Source: Bacillota bacterium | GTDB lineage: Bacteria; Bacillota; Dethiobacteria; Dethiobacterales; Dethiobacteraceae | Assembly: GCA_012800215.1 (NCBI GenBank) | Contig: JAAZJT010000111.1 | Span: 1-13,056 of the forward strand | DNA length: 13,056 bases | Direction of reading: 5' to 3' | Shown: positions 5,235 to 13,056 of the stretch, piece by piece | Layout: every line of letters begins with the position of its first letter | How positions within the stretch are numbered: position 1 is the stretch's first letter | Made by a program: the position numbers and the translations under genes | The notes under the pieces: model-generated | What the model saw: only the letters and a program-made list of their open reading frames with translations | Told to the model about the DNA's origin: nothing | Database searches by the model: none

Positions 5235-6563
5235 TTAACGGCGAGCATATTTTGCTGCCTGCAGGCCGGCAATTCTCGCACTAATAACAGCCTCCGTAAA
5301 AAAAAGATCTGTCGCAGTGGCATTACCATGTAAACCTGCCGTTATTTCTCCGGCGGCATAAAGGCCTGCTATAATTTTTTCACGACCAATTACTTTATAA
5401 TCTTCTGTAACTGCAATTCCCCCGGGTGTAATAGCTACTAAGCCAAGTACAGCAACTTGGTACGGAGGCTGAAGCCCAGAAAAATTTTCTTCCAGTGCTG
5501 AAAGCGGTAAATGAAGCACAGCAGCCAGTTCCTGACGCTCGGAAAAAGATTCCATTCTTATTTGCTGCTTCAAAGGGTGATTTTTGCCCGTCACCACAAA
5601 TAAAGTTTCGCCGTTATTTGCTAACAGCTCTTCAATATCACCCTCATTGTTGATTATTTCCCCCTCAGCGGAAACTAGCAGTGTATTTTCTAAAGTAAAA
5701 CTGCCAACACTCTCTCCACTGCTAACTACAATAGGCTGCAGTATTATTTTTTCTAAATCAGCAGTTTGTGCCCCAACCATCTGTGCAAGCTTCAAGCCAA
5801 TTCCCATATATCCTCCGCTGTTTCTTGTCCGCACACTCGAAACACCGGCATAGGCAGAAAGCATTTCTTTGTTGGAAGCATAACCGCCATCGGCCAAAAT
5901 CACGGCACGAGTCCGAATTTCCTCTTCTATTCCTTCCTCATTGCGTATTGTTAAACCAACAATATCTTCTCCTGCAGTTATTAAATTTATTGGCAGGCAG
6001 TTTACTTTTTCCGTTACTAAAGCAGGAAGCACAGCTTCTGTCTGCTCCAGTATTTTAAAGTAAGCATTTTCCCCTGCCGGCCAATGCATGCCGATATTTT
6101 CCCCGCTAAGTTCGGAAAACTTTTGCCCTGTTAGTTCTTCCAACCACTGTAAAGAATCTGCTGATGCCAAACTCAGGGCTAAAAGTTGAGCATAATTTCC
6201 TTTTTCTTTGCCGCGCCGGTAAAGATGCAAAGCCATTGTTTCCGGCAGATATTTAAGCTCCTTTTTCTCTTGATAATGTGTATCAGCAGCCCAAAAAACA
6301 GTAGGATAAGGTAATTCTTTGACAGTTTCATCAGTACTTAAATTAATATATAGAACCTGTACACCCTCTTGCGCTGCTGCTATGGCAGCCAGATTCCCTG
6401 TAAGCCCACTTCCCACAACAACTACATCCACACTTTGCGGCAGGTTTTGCCTCGGTGGTGCTTCATTAAGCATAGAATAACGGCTTAAAAAAAATATTGT
6501 CACCACTAATAATATTAGTGTAGTAAATTTATATTTTTTTTTCTGCTCAGGATGGCGAATCAT
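5235..6563 (-). CDS. Membrane-anchored FAD-binding flavoprotein (fumarate reductase/succinate dehydrogenase flavoprotein-like)
   Basis: Flavoprotein of the FAD-binding-2 family, 442 residues. The N-terminus is basic (MIRHPEQKKKYKF), followed by one hydrophobic segment at about 13-28, so the positive-inside rule predicts an anchored protein with its body outside the membrane. The dinucleotide-binding motif VVVVGSGLTGNLAAIAAAQEG starts near 47, ILADGGYASN lies mid-protein and TPGGIAVTEDYKVIG and GLYAAGEITAGLHG close the FAD domain. The usual HGANRLGG is HGNATATD here (His412), and the RFVNExxTR-like segment is degenerate (GEIINNEGDIEE). There is no haem motif and no FMN-binding domain, so fumarate reduction cannot be assumed. 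The ATG at 6563 has AGGCGGTG overlapping the gyrA stop, with an 11-nt gap, which implies cotranscription with gyrase. It could be a redox enzyme or quinone-linked reductase; the substrate is unknown. Confidence 0.82.
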   Translation of the reverse strand: MIRHPEQKKKYKFTTLILLVVTIFFLSRYSMLNEAPPRQNLPQSVDVVVVGSGLTGNLAAIAAAQEGVQVLYINLSTDETVKELPYPTVFWAADTHYQEKKELKYLPETMALHLYRRGKEKGNYAQLLALSLASADSLQWLEELTGQKFSELSGENIGMHWPAGENAYFKILEQTEAVLPALVTEKVNCLPINLITAGEDIVGLTIRNEEGIEEEIRTRAVILADGGYASNKEMLSAYAGVSSVRTRNSGGYMGIGLKLAQMVGAQTADLEKIILQPIVVSSGESVGSFTLENTLLVSAEGEIINNEGDIEELLANNGETLFVVTGKNHPLKQQIRMESFSERQELAAVLHLPLSALEENFSGLQPPYQVAVLGLVAITPGGIAVTEDYKVIGREKIIAGLYAAGEITAGLHGNATATDLFFTEAVISARIAGLQAAKYARR

Positions 6564-6574
6564 CTTTGCACCGC

Positions 6575-9022
6575 CTAGACCTCGTTGTCTTCAGCAACTA
6601 CTCTTGCCAAGCTGACTACACGATCACCATCATCCAAACGAATTAGTGTTACGCCTTGGGTGTGCCGTCCTTGTTGTGAAATATCGGCTACATCCTGGCG
6701 GATTACAATACCGCCGGCGGTGATAATCATTACTTCATCACCCGGGTGTACAGTTTTAGCACCGATTAGTGGCCCGTTCTTTTCTAAAACACGAATTGTA
6801 TAGATCCCCTTACCTCCGCGGTTTTGCAGGCGATACTCAGAGAGGGGTGTACGTTTGCCAAAACCATTCTCTGTAACCACCAACAACTCGCTTTCTCTTT
6901 CCAGCTGAGGGTCTACTATACCGACACCAATTACTTGGTCATCTTCACCCAGTGTAATGCCCCTTACTCCATAAGCGTTGCGCCCCATGGCACGAACATC
7001 ACTTTCTGCAAAGCGTATGGAGTAACCTTGCATAGTTGTTAAAATAATCTCGTGCTGGCCTTCTGTTAACCGCACATCTATAAGTTCATCATTTTCACGC
7101 AGTGAAATAGCAATAAGGCCACCTTTACGGTTAGTAGAGAATTCTTCTAGAGCTGTTTTTTTCACTGTACCCTGTCTTGTTGCCATAAACAAATACTGCC
7201 CGTCGGAAACGTCGCGTACCGGAATAACTGCCGTTACCTGCTCACCCGGTTCAACTGCCAGCAAATTAATAATAGCAGTACCACGAGATTGACGACTAGC
7301 CTCGGGAATTTCATAAACTTTTACGCGATACATTTTACCGCGATTGGTAAAACAGCATAAATAGGCATGGGTAGAAGCCACAAAAACATGTTCGACAAAA
7401 TCATCGTCCCTTGTCTGCATGGCCGTAACGCCGCGCCCACCACGGCGCTGCGTTCTATAAGTGGTTACCGGTAGACGCTTAATATAACCTCTGTGTGTTA
7501 AAGTAACCACCATATCTTCTTCCGCGATTAAATCTTCAACTTCTAAATCTTCTTCTTGATCCACAATTTTGGTGCGTCGGTCATCACCAAATTTATCGCG
7601 AATTACAAGTTGTTCATCTTTAATAATCTGATACACCAGTCGTTCATTGGAGAGAATTTCCTTATAATAGGCTATCTTTTTAATTAACTCCAGGTATTCT
7701 TCCTCCAGTTTTTCCCTCTCCAAACCGGTTAATTTCTGCAAACGCATATCTAAAATAGCTTTGGCCTGAATTTCAGAAAGATTAAAGGATTCCATTAATC
7801 TTTGCTGCGCTAAGTTAACGGTTTGTGAGGTACGAATAATTTTAATTATGGCATCCAGATTCTGCAGGGCAATGCGTAAACCCTCAAGAATATGAGCACG
7901 CTCCTCAGCTTTGCGCAATTCATAGCGGGTACGCCTTATGACAACATCTTTCTGATGTTCCAGGTAATAAGTCAGTAATTGGCGCAAACTGAGTATTTTA
8001 GGCCTATCATTCACTAAAGCAAGCATAATAATGCCGAAGGTTTGCTGCATTTGACTATATTTAAATAATTGATTCAGCACCACCTGTGCATGAATATCTC
8101 TTTTTAATTCAATGACAATGCGCAGACCGTTGCGATCCGATTCATCCCGTAAGTCTGTAATACCTTCTATTCTTTTCTCACGTACTAACTCGGCAATTTT
8201 TTCAATTGTTTTTGCTTTATTAACCTGGTAAGGAAGCTCCGTTACAACAATACGCTGTTTGCCATTTTGCATCCGTTCCACTTGCGTCAAAGCTCTGATT
8301 TTAATAATGCCGCGTCCCGTGCGGTAGGCTTTACGTATTCCTTCACGGCCCATAATAATCCCTCCTGTGGGAAAATCCGGGCCCTTAATGAGTCTAAACA
8401 ACTCTCTATCTTCACAGTGAGGATGGTCAATTAAGTAAATAAGTGCATCAATTACTTCCCTTAGATTATGAGGAGGAATATTTGTAGCCATGCCGACAGC
8501 AATTCCCGAAGACCCATTGACGAGCAAATTAGGGAAACGTGCAGGAAGTACCACTGGTTCCTGCAAAGAATCATCAAAATTAGGGCGGAAATCAATGGTT
8601 TCTTTTTGAATATCAGCCAGCATTTGTGAAGTAATTTTAGCCATCCTGGCTTCCGTATAACGCATTGCTGCAGCAGGGTCACCATCAACGGAGCCAAAAT
8701 TGCCATGACCATCTATTAAAGGATAACGGCTGGAAAATTCCTGCGCTAAACGTACCATAGCATCATAAACCGCCGAATCACCATGCGGGTGATATTTCCC
8801 TAAAACTTCCCCCACAATACGTGCCGATTTTCTATAAGGTTTATCAGGCGTCATACCCAGCTCATACATAGAATAAAGAATTCGCCGGTGAACAGGCTTT
8901 AAACCATCGCGTACGTCAGGTAAAGCCCGGCTAACAATAACACTCATGGCATAATCTATAAATGATCCCTTAACTTCCTCATGAATAGCAATGGGTAAAA
9001 TTTTTCCATGTGTAAATTCCAC
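6575..9022 (-). CDS. gyrA: DNA gyrase subunit A
   Basis: Breakage-reunion subunit of gyrase, which with GyrB introduces negative supercoils using ATP. It has 815 residues, a usual length. The winged-helix region carries the catalytic AMRYTEARM, with Tyr122 at the E. coli position, and the quinolone region HPHGDSAVYDAM keeps Ser83 and Asp87, the sensitive-type residues. A coiled-coil follows, with LRKAEERAHILEGLRIAL and ILDMRLQKLTGLEREKLEEE. The GyrA box QRRGGRG at about 525-531 and the later beta-pinwheel repeats (GRNAYGVRGI, QNRGGKGIYT, QQGRHTQGVTLIRL) mark a true gyrase, not topoisomerase IV. The start is GTG at 9022, with AGGAGG 9 nt upstream. That site overlaps the gyrB stop (TAGGAGG), so the two subunits are likely translationally coupled. 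There is no intein. Confidence 0.98.
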   Translation of the reverse strand: MEFTHGKILPIAIHEEVKGSFIDYAMSVIVSRALPDVRDGLKPVHRRILYSMYELGMTPDKPYRKSARIVGEVLGKYHPHGDSAVYDAMVRLAQEFSSRYPLIDGHGNFGSVDGDPAAAMRYTEARMAKITSQMLADIQKETIDFRPNFDDSLQEPVVLPARFPNLLVNGSSGIAVGMATNIPPHNLREVIDALIYLIDHPHCEDRELFRLIKGPDFPTGGIIMGREGIRKAYRTGRGIIKIRALTQVERMQNGKQRIVVTELPYQVNKAKTIEKIAELVREKRIEGITDLRDESDRNGLRIVIELKRDIHAQVVLNQLFKYSQMQQTFGIIMLALVNDRPKILSLRQLLTYYLEHQKDVVIRRTRYELRKAEERAHILEGLRIALQNLDAIIKIIRTSQTVNLAQQRLMESFNLSEIQAKAILDMRLQKLTGLEREKLEEEYLELIKKIAYYKEILSNERLVYQIIKDEQLVIRDKFGDDRRTKIVDQEEDLEVEDLIAEEDMVVTLTHRGYIKRLPVTTYRTQRRGGRGVTAMQTRDDDFVEHVFVASTHAYLCCFTNRGKMYRVKVYEIPEASRQSRGTAIINLLAVEPGEQVTAVIPVRDVSDGQYLFMATRQGTVKKTALEEFSTNRKGGLIAISLRENDELIDVRLTEGQHEIILTTMQGYSIRFAESDVRAMGRNAYGVRGITLGEDDQVIGVGIVDPQLERESELLVVTENGFGKRTPLSEYRLQNRGGKGIYTIRVLEKNGPLIGAKTVHPGDEVMIITAGGIVIRQDVADISQQGRHTQGVTLIRLDDGDRVVSLARVVAEDNEV

Positions 9023-9035
9023 GCTCTTTCGCCTC

Positions 9036-10955
9036 CTAAATATCTAAATTGCGTACTTGTTTGGCATATTTTTCAATAAAATCACGGCGTGGTTCCACTT
9101 TATCACCCATGAGGATGGTAAACATCTCATCAGCACTCATGGCGTCTTCCATGGTCACCTGTAAAAGAGTTCTTTTTTCCGGATCCATAGTTGTGGACCA
9201 AAGTTGTTCGGGGTTCATCTCCCCTAAACCCTTATACCTCTGTAAGGTGGTACCTTCCCGTCCAATTTCCTGCAATAATCTTTCTAGCTGGTCGTCTGTA
9301 TAAACATAGTACTCTTTCTGTCTTTTACTTATTTTATACAGAGGCGGCTGAGCGATATAAATGTAACCTGCCTGGATTAAAGGCTGCATATAGCGGAAAA
9401 AGAATGTTAATAACAAAGTTCTAATATGGGCACCATCTACATCGGCATCTGTCATAATAATTATCTTATGATAGCGAGCCCGGGAAACATCTAAATCAGT
9501 AGCCACACCGGCACCTAAAGCAGTAATAATGGTGCGTATTTCTTCATTAGCTAAAATTCTATCCAAGCGCGCCTTTTCCACGTTAATAATTTTCCCGCGT
9601 AACGGTAATATAGCCTGAAAACGGCGATCTCTGCCCTGTTTTGCTGAACCACCGGCAGAATCCCCTTCCACCAGGTATAGTTCACTCATTGCCGGATCAC
9701 GGCTGGAGCAGTCTGCCAGTTTTCCTGGCAGCGAAGAAATTTCCAGTGCATTTTTGCGCCGAGCAAGTTCGCGCGCTTTTCTGGCTGCCTCCCTTGCCCT
9801 GGCGGCGTTGATAGATTTTTCTATTAATCGTTTAGCAATGGAGGGGTTTTCTTCAAAAAATGTTCCCAGTTCTTCATAGAGAAAAGAATCAACCCGCCCC
9901 CGCATTTCCGTATTACCTAATTTTGTTTTTGTTTGTCCCTCAAATTGTGGTTCCAGTAATTTAACATTAATAACTGCCGTTAAGCCCTCACGAATATCTT
10001 CGCCACTAATATTGCTTTCATTATCTTTGAGTAAATTATTTTTGCGGGCATAATCATTAAACAGGCGTGTCAAGGCCATTTTAAAGCCAACCTCATGTGT
10101 TCCGCCTTCATGTGTGCGAATATTATTAGCAAAAGAAAAAATCAGTTCATTATAGCCGGAATGAAATTGCAAAGCAACTTCCAAATCACTTACATCTTCC
10201 TGCTTTTGCTCCAAATAGATAACCTTTTTATGCAATGTATCTTTATTTTTATTGAGATATTCAACAAAAGATTTAATCCCGCCGCTGTATTTATACACTT
10301 CTTTTTGTTTTTCTTCCGTGCGGCGGTCTTCTAAAGTTATATTAATACCTTTATTTAAAAAAGCTAACTCACGCAATCGCTGCGCTAAAATATCAAATTG
10401 GTAGTTCAGTGTTTCAAATATTTGACTATCAGCCTTAAAAGATACTATAGTTCCTGTTTTTTTAGTTTTTCCCACTACATGCAGCGGTTTAACTGTTTTA
10501 CCGCGCTCAAAACGAATTTCGTAAATATTACCATCTCGCATCACTCGTACTTCTAACCATTCAGATAAAGCATTAACAACAGAAACACCTACACCGTGTA
10601 AGCCACCGGAAACTTTATAACCTTCACCGCCAAATTTACCTCCGGCGTGAAGTACAGTCAAAACAACTTCTACGGCTGGTTTTTTTAATGTTTTTTGTTC
10701 GGCTACAGGAATGCCCCGTCCGTCATCTTGTACAGTGATAATTTGCCCAGGTTCAATTGTGACAGTAATATTTTCACAAAAACCAGCTAAAGCCTCATCA
10801 ATGCTATTATCAACTACTTCAAAAACTAAATGGTGCAGGCCGCGTGAACCTGTGGAACCAATATACATACCCGGCCGTTTTCTGACGGCTTCTAAGCCTT
10901 CTAGCACCTGAATTTGATCTGCATCATAGTGATTACCATTTTGCTCTACCACCAT
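9036..10955 (-). CDS. gyrB: DNA gyrase subunit B
   Basis: ATPase and TOPRIM subunit of gyrase, 639 residues from the ATG at 10955. The GHKL ATPase domain shows FEVVDNSIDEALAG (Glu46 general base, Asn50 for Mg), QDDGRGIPV (from 76) and GGLHGVGVSVVNALSEWLEV. The transducer has QTKTKLGN. The TOPRIM domain has EGDSAGGSAKQGRDRRFQA (Glu430) and MTDADVDGAHIRT (Asp503, Asp505, Asp507), and the C-terminal end has QRYKGLGEMNPEQLW. AGGAGG sits only 4 nt before this ATG, so a GTG one codon downstream is possible. A GTG at 10970 lies upstream of that site and is less likely. It begins 21 nt after remB and ends 13 nt before gyrA. Confidence 0.98.
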   Translation of the reverse strand: MVVEQNGNHYDADQIQVLEGLEAVRKRPGMYIGSTGSRGLHHLVFEVVDNSIDEALAGFCENITVTIEPGQIITVQDDGRGIPVAEQKTLKKPAVEVVLTVLHAGGKFGGEGYKVSGGLHGVGVSVVNALSEWLEVRVMRDGNIYEIRFERGKTVKPLHVVGKTKKTGTIVSFKADSQIFETLNYQFDILAQRLRELAFLNKGINITLEDRRTEEKQKEVYKYSGGIKSFVEYLNKNKDTLHKKVIYLEQKQEDVSDLEVALQFHSGYNELIFSFANNIRTHEGGTHEVGFKMALTRLFNDYARKNNLLKDNESNISGEDIREGLTAVINVKLLEPQFEGQTKTKLGNTEMRGRVDSFLYEELGTFFEENPSIAKRLIEKSINAARAREAARKARELARRKNALEISSLPGKLADCSSRDPAMSELYLVEGDSAGGSAKQGRDRRFQAILPLRGKIINVEKARLDRILANEEIRTIITALGAGVATDLDVSRARYHKIIIMTDADVDGAHIRTLLLTFFFRYMQPLIQAGYIYIAQPPLYKISKRQKEYYVYTDDQLERLLQEIGREGTTLQRYKGLGEMNPEQLWSTTMDPEKRTLLQVTMEDAMSADEMFTILMGDKVEPRRDFIEKYAKQVRNLDI

Positions 10956-10976
10956 TGAACCTCCTGTCACACAACC

Positions 10977-11216
10977 CTATTTGTCAAAAATATTGTTCTG
11001 AAAACGTTTATTTAAAGTACCTGAAGCAATTGGTGAAAAAATAATTTTATCTTTAGTAACTATAAAAGATTTTATTTCTTCAGCATTGGAATAGGCACTT
11101 TGTGGGGTTGATTGCAAAAATTCTTTATTACATTGTTTTTCTTTAATACTCATATTAAAAATACCAATTATATCTTCTGCTGCAACTATTTTCGCACCAC
11201 CTATATGTAAATACAA
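10977..11216 (-). CDS. remB: Extracellular matrix regulator RemB (DUF370)
   Basis: Small DUF370 protein related to RemA/RemB, DNA-binding regulators first tied to biofilm matrix genes in Bacillus; the RemB type commonly sits between recF and gyrB. The protein reads (M)YLHIGGAKIVAAEDIIGIFN at the N-terminus and SFIVTKDKIIFSPIASGTLNKR near the end, the family's conserved ends, for 79 residues. A TTG start at 11216 is chosen because GGGAGG lies 7 nt upstream and homologues begin MYLHLGG. A longer reading from the ATG at 11264 would add 16 residues and overlap the DUF721 gene, with a poor ribosome binding site. It ends 21 nt before gyrB and shares its operon. The middle (KEKQCNKEFLQSTPQSAYSN) is less conserved. 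Confidence 0.88.
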   Translation of the reverse strand: MYLHIGGAKIVAAEDIIGIFNMSIKEKQCNKEFLQSTPQSAYSNAEEIKSFIVTKDKIIFSPIASGTLNKRFQNNIFDK

Positions 11217-11256
11217 AGCAAATCCTCCCTTAATTACAATTCCTTTACCTGTTATC

Positions 11257-11823
11257 TTACCCATTATCTTCTTTTTTACAGCAAAGGCAATATCTTCCCG
11301 CTGCCGTTTCTATTAATGGTAAACCGCATTGCTTACAACTAGGCTTACCTGAAGCAAGTAACCACTTTATTCTTCTCTTTTGAGAAATAAATAAGGATTT
11401 CATGCTCCGTGCTAAATCTGGAGGTAAATCTAGCCCGGTAAACGAGTTGTTGATATTCAATAAATCCTGTTCGGCTAAAGCAAATTTGCGCCAGCCCATT
11501 TCTTCCTGCTTCTCCGGTGAAGCCTGGGTAGTTTGTTGTATTTTTCCTACCTGAAAATAAATATCTTTTATTATCCTTGTTTTGGCTGCACGTTTAAGTT
11601 TGGCTAAAATTTGTTTTTTCTGCAGCACTAAATGTTGTGCCCATACTGAATCGGATACACGTACAAAAAGTATGCCATTGGTAAATGATAGCGCCTCTGT
11701 TTTTTGGGCAATAATTTCACCAACAACTTCAGCCCACGCATCTACCACCAGCTGCCCTTTTATTCTTTTCGCTGTGGGCAAAGCAGCAAGTGTTTTATGG
11801 AGTATTCTACCTATGGGGATCAA
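11257..11823 (-). CDS. DciA-family (DUF721) protein with C-terminal zinc-ribbon-like motif
   Basis: Protein of the DUF721 family, to which DciA, the replicative-helicase loader/operator of many bacteria, belongs. The 188 residues split in two. The N-terminal KH-like DUF721 domain (about 1-100) has VVDAWAEVVGEIIAQKTEAL, GILFVRVSDSVWAQHL and LQKKQILAKL. The C-terminal region carries LPPDLARSMKSLFISQKRR, then Cys163-x2-Cys166-x12-Cys179-x2-Cys182, a probable metal-binding ribbon. The start is TTG at 11823, with GAGGTG 7 nt upstream, overlapping the end of recF by 17 nt, so the genes are translationally coupled. The location between recF and gyrase fits a replication role. A Firmicute also usually has DnaC/DnaI-type loaders, so its exact task here is unknown. 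Confidence 0.85.
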   Translation of the reverse strand: MIPIGRILHKTLAALPTAKRIKGQLVVDAWAEVVGEIIAQKTEALSFTNGILFVRVSDSVWAQHLVLQKKQILAKLKRAAKTRIIKDIYFQVGKIQQTTQASPEKQEEMGWRKFALAEQDLLNINNSFTGLDLPPDLARSMKSLFISQKRRIKWLLASGKPSCKQCGLPLIETAAGRYCLCCKKEDNG

Positions 11824-12931
11824 TATATTTCACCTCTCCCCTCTGCACCATAAAAATTTTGCCGGCTTTTTTAAAAGCATTCATTCCCTCTGCAGTTGTA
11901 CCTGTAATTAGAGTTTGCACTTTTCCCTCTATATTCTCTATTACAAAATGGCGTCTTCTCTCATCTAGTTCAGAAAACACATCATCAAGCAATAAAATGG
12001 GAAATTCGCCGCACTCACTTTTAATCAATTCAATTTCTGCCATTTTTAGTGCTAAAATGAGTGTACGCTGTTGTCCCTGAGAGGCATATAGCCGTGCATT
12101 TTTATTATTAAGTGTAAAATTAATATCATCACGGTGGGGACCTATTAATGTCTGACCCACTCTGCATTCTTTTTTCTCATTTTCCCTCAGTGCCTGCAAT
12201 AATGCTTGCTCAATCATATCGGTCTTTGGCAGTATTTCTTTAGCTATATTTGTCTGGTAATTGACAGCCAAACTTTCTTCCCTGCCGGTTAACTTTCTGT
12301 GGGATAACCTTGCCAGCAAGCCCAAACGGTGCAGGACAAACTGTCTTTTAGCTATTAACTTGGCACCTTCCCTAGCCAGCTGTATATTCCAACTGGCCAA
12401 TTCTGCAGATGCAATAATTTTTTCCCGATATGTTTTTAGCAACTGATTCCGCTGCCGTAAAATGTGTTGGTAACGGCTAAGGCTATAAGCATAAAGCGGA
12501 GAAATGCGGCAAATAATTTCGTCAAGATACTTCCTCCTGGTCTGGGGAGAACCTTTTACCACAGTAAGATCTTCAGGAGTAAAAAGCACAACATGAAGCC
12601 TACCGCTAAAAGCAGATTTTTTTACTTCTAAACCATTGCTGAAGTACTGTTTTTTTCTCTGTTCTAATTGGTAAGTTACATACAATTTTTCTGACTGACG
12701 ATTATGTAAGATACGCGCACCTGCAGCACAGGATTCTTTTCCCCACAGGACCAACTCTTCTTCACTTTTAGTACGAAAAGAGCGCCCAGTGGCAACAAAA
12801 AAAAGTGATTCTAAAAGATTTGTTTTGCCTTGAGCATTTGCACCAACGAAAATATTTAAATTCGGGTCTAGATCTAATTCTAAATAATGATAGTTTCGAA
12901 AGTTGCGTAGAAATAGTGTTTCAACACGCAA
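11807..12931 (-). CDS. recF: DNA replication and repair protein RecF
   Basis: SMC-like ABC ATPase that, with RecO and RecR, loads RecA at single-strand gaps and helps restart stalled forks. The 374-residue length is typical. It begins MRVETLFLRNFRNYHYLELD, Walker A is GANAQGKT (30-37), the ABC signature is SQGQQRTLILALKMAE (from 284) and Walker B is ILLLDDVFSELDERRR (Asp316, Asp317). The start codon is TTG at 12931, with AAGGAG 7 nt upstream. It follows dnaN by 29 nt, and its 3' end overlaps the DUF721 gene. The small S4-domain gene that lies between dnaN and recF in Bacillus is absent here. Confidence 0.97.
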   Translation of the reverse strand: MRVETLFLRNFRNYHYLELDLDPNLNIFVGANAQGKTNLLESLFFVATGRSFRTKSEEELVLWGKESCAAGARILHNRQSEKLYVTYQLEQRKKQYFSNGLEVKKSAFSGRLHVVLFTPEDLTVVKGSPQTRRKYLDEIICRISPLYAYSLSRYQHILRQRNQLLKTYREKIIASAELASWNIQLAREGAKLIAKRQFVLHRLGLLARLSHRKLTGREESLAVNYQTNIAKEILPKTDMIEQALLQALRENEKKECRVGQTLIGPHRDDINFTLNNKNARLYASQGQQRTLILALKMAEIELIKSECGEFPILLLDDVFSELDERRRHFVIENIEGKVQTLITGTTAEGMNAFKKAGKIFMVQRGEVKYIDPHR

Positions 12932-12960
12932 AATTCTGCTCCTTTTCTTCTTTGCTTATT

Positions 12961-13056
12961 TTAAATTTTTATTGGTAAAACCAGATATAAATAATTGGGT
13001 GATAAGGGATCTTTAACAATACATGGCTTATTGGGTCCTGTTATTTCCAGTACAAA
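12961..13056 (-). CDS. dnaN: DNA polymerase III beta subunit (sliding clamp), 3' end only
   Basis: Last 31 codons of a gene entering from the right edge. The translated end reads FVLEITGPNKPCIVKD and then PLSPNYLYLVLPIKI before TAA. The GPxxPxxI...YLYLVLP ending is the conserved C-terminus of the DnaN sliding clamp, and the position just upstream of recF is its standard place. Little else can be judged from a fragment. Confidence 0.92.
   Translation of the reverse strand, partial: FVLEITGPNKPCIVKDPLSPNYLYLVLPIKI

Noticed and set aside
5235..6563. Calling the flavoprotein a fumarate reductase subunit A
   Set aside because: Family-diagnostic active-site segments are altered and no iron-sulfur, cytochrome or anchor subunit genes are adjacent.
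8461..8712. 83-residue minus-strand reading inside gyrA
   Set aside because: Out-of-frame shadow of gyrA with no ribosome binding site and no recognisable family.

Overview
The window carries a replication-gene cluster next to metabolic and translation genes, with every recognised gene on the minus strand. Read in the direction of transcription (right to left) the order is: dnaN (3' end only), recF, a DciA-family (DUF721) gene, remB (DUF370), gyrB, gyrA, a membrane-anchored FAD-binding flavoprotein, ribU under an FMN riboswitch, a glutaredoxin, an EF-G paralogue, ddl and pdxS (5' end only). The dnaN-recF-DUF721-remB-gyrB-gyrA order is typical of the oriC region of anaerobic Firmicutes (Clostridia, Peptococcaceae-like groups). 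Strong AGGAGG-type ribosome binding sites, frequent GTG/TTG starts, moderately low GC and UGA apparently used for selenocysteine all fit a Sec-decoding anaerobic clostridium. I cannot name a genus.

Region 1 (13056 to 5235) looks like one transcription unit. Genes overlap or lie 11-29 nt apart, except the remB/gyrB gap, which holds only the gyrB ribosome binding site. Products are the sliding clamp, recombination mediator RecF, helicase-loader-like DciA, RemB regulator, both gyrase subunits and, last, a flavoprotein with an N-terminal membrane anchor. I see no terminator after the flavoprotein gene.

Region 2 (5220 to 4326) is a complete riboflavin-uptake unit: a TTGACA/TATAAT promoter, an FMN aptamer, an intrinsic terminator, the ribU ribosome binding site, ribU, and a second terminator. 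The first strand of the aptamer can pair with the terminator, giving a visible on/off mechanism.

Region 3 (4261 to 3952) is the most interesting. Conventional gene calling sees only a 60-residue fragment starting at a GTG. The same frame continues upstream through one in-frame TGA to an ATG with a ribosome binding site. The TGA lies exactly where the first cysteine of the glutaredoxin CxxC motif belongs (U-S-Y-C), and a hairpin with a G-U loop and a bulged U sits at the right distance for a bacterial SECIS. I read this as a 79-residue selenocysteine glutaredoxin.

Region 4 (3735 to 1) holds an EF-G2-class GTPase with non-canonical G1 and G3 motifs, then a strong hairpin terminator, D-alanine-D-alanine ligase, and the start of the PLP synthase subunit PdxS with its own leader. 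No tRNA, rRNA, insertion sequence or CRISPR array was seen.
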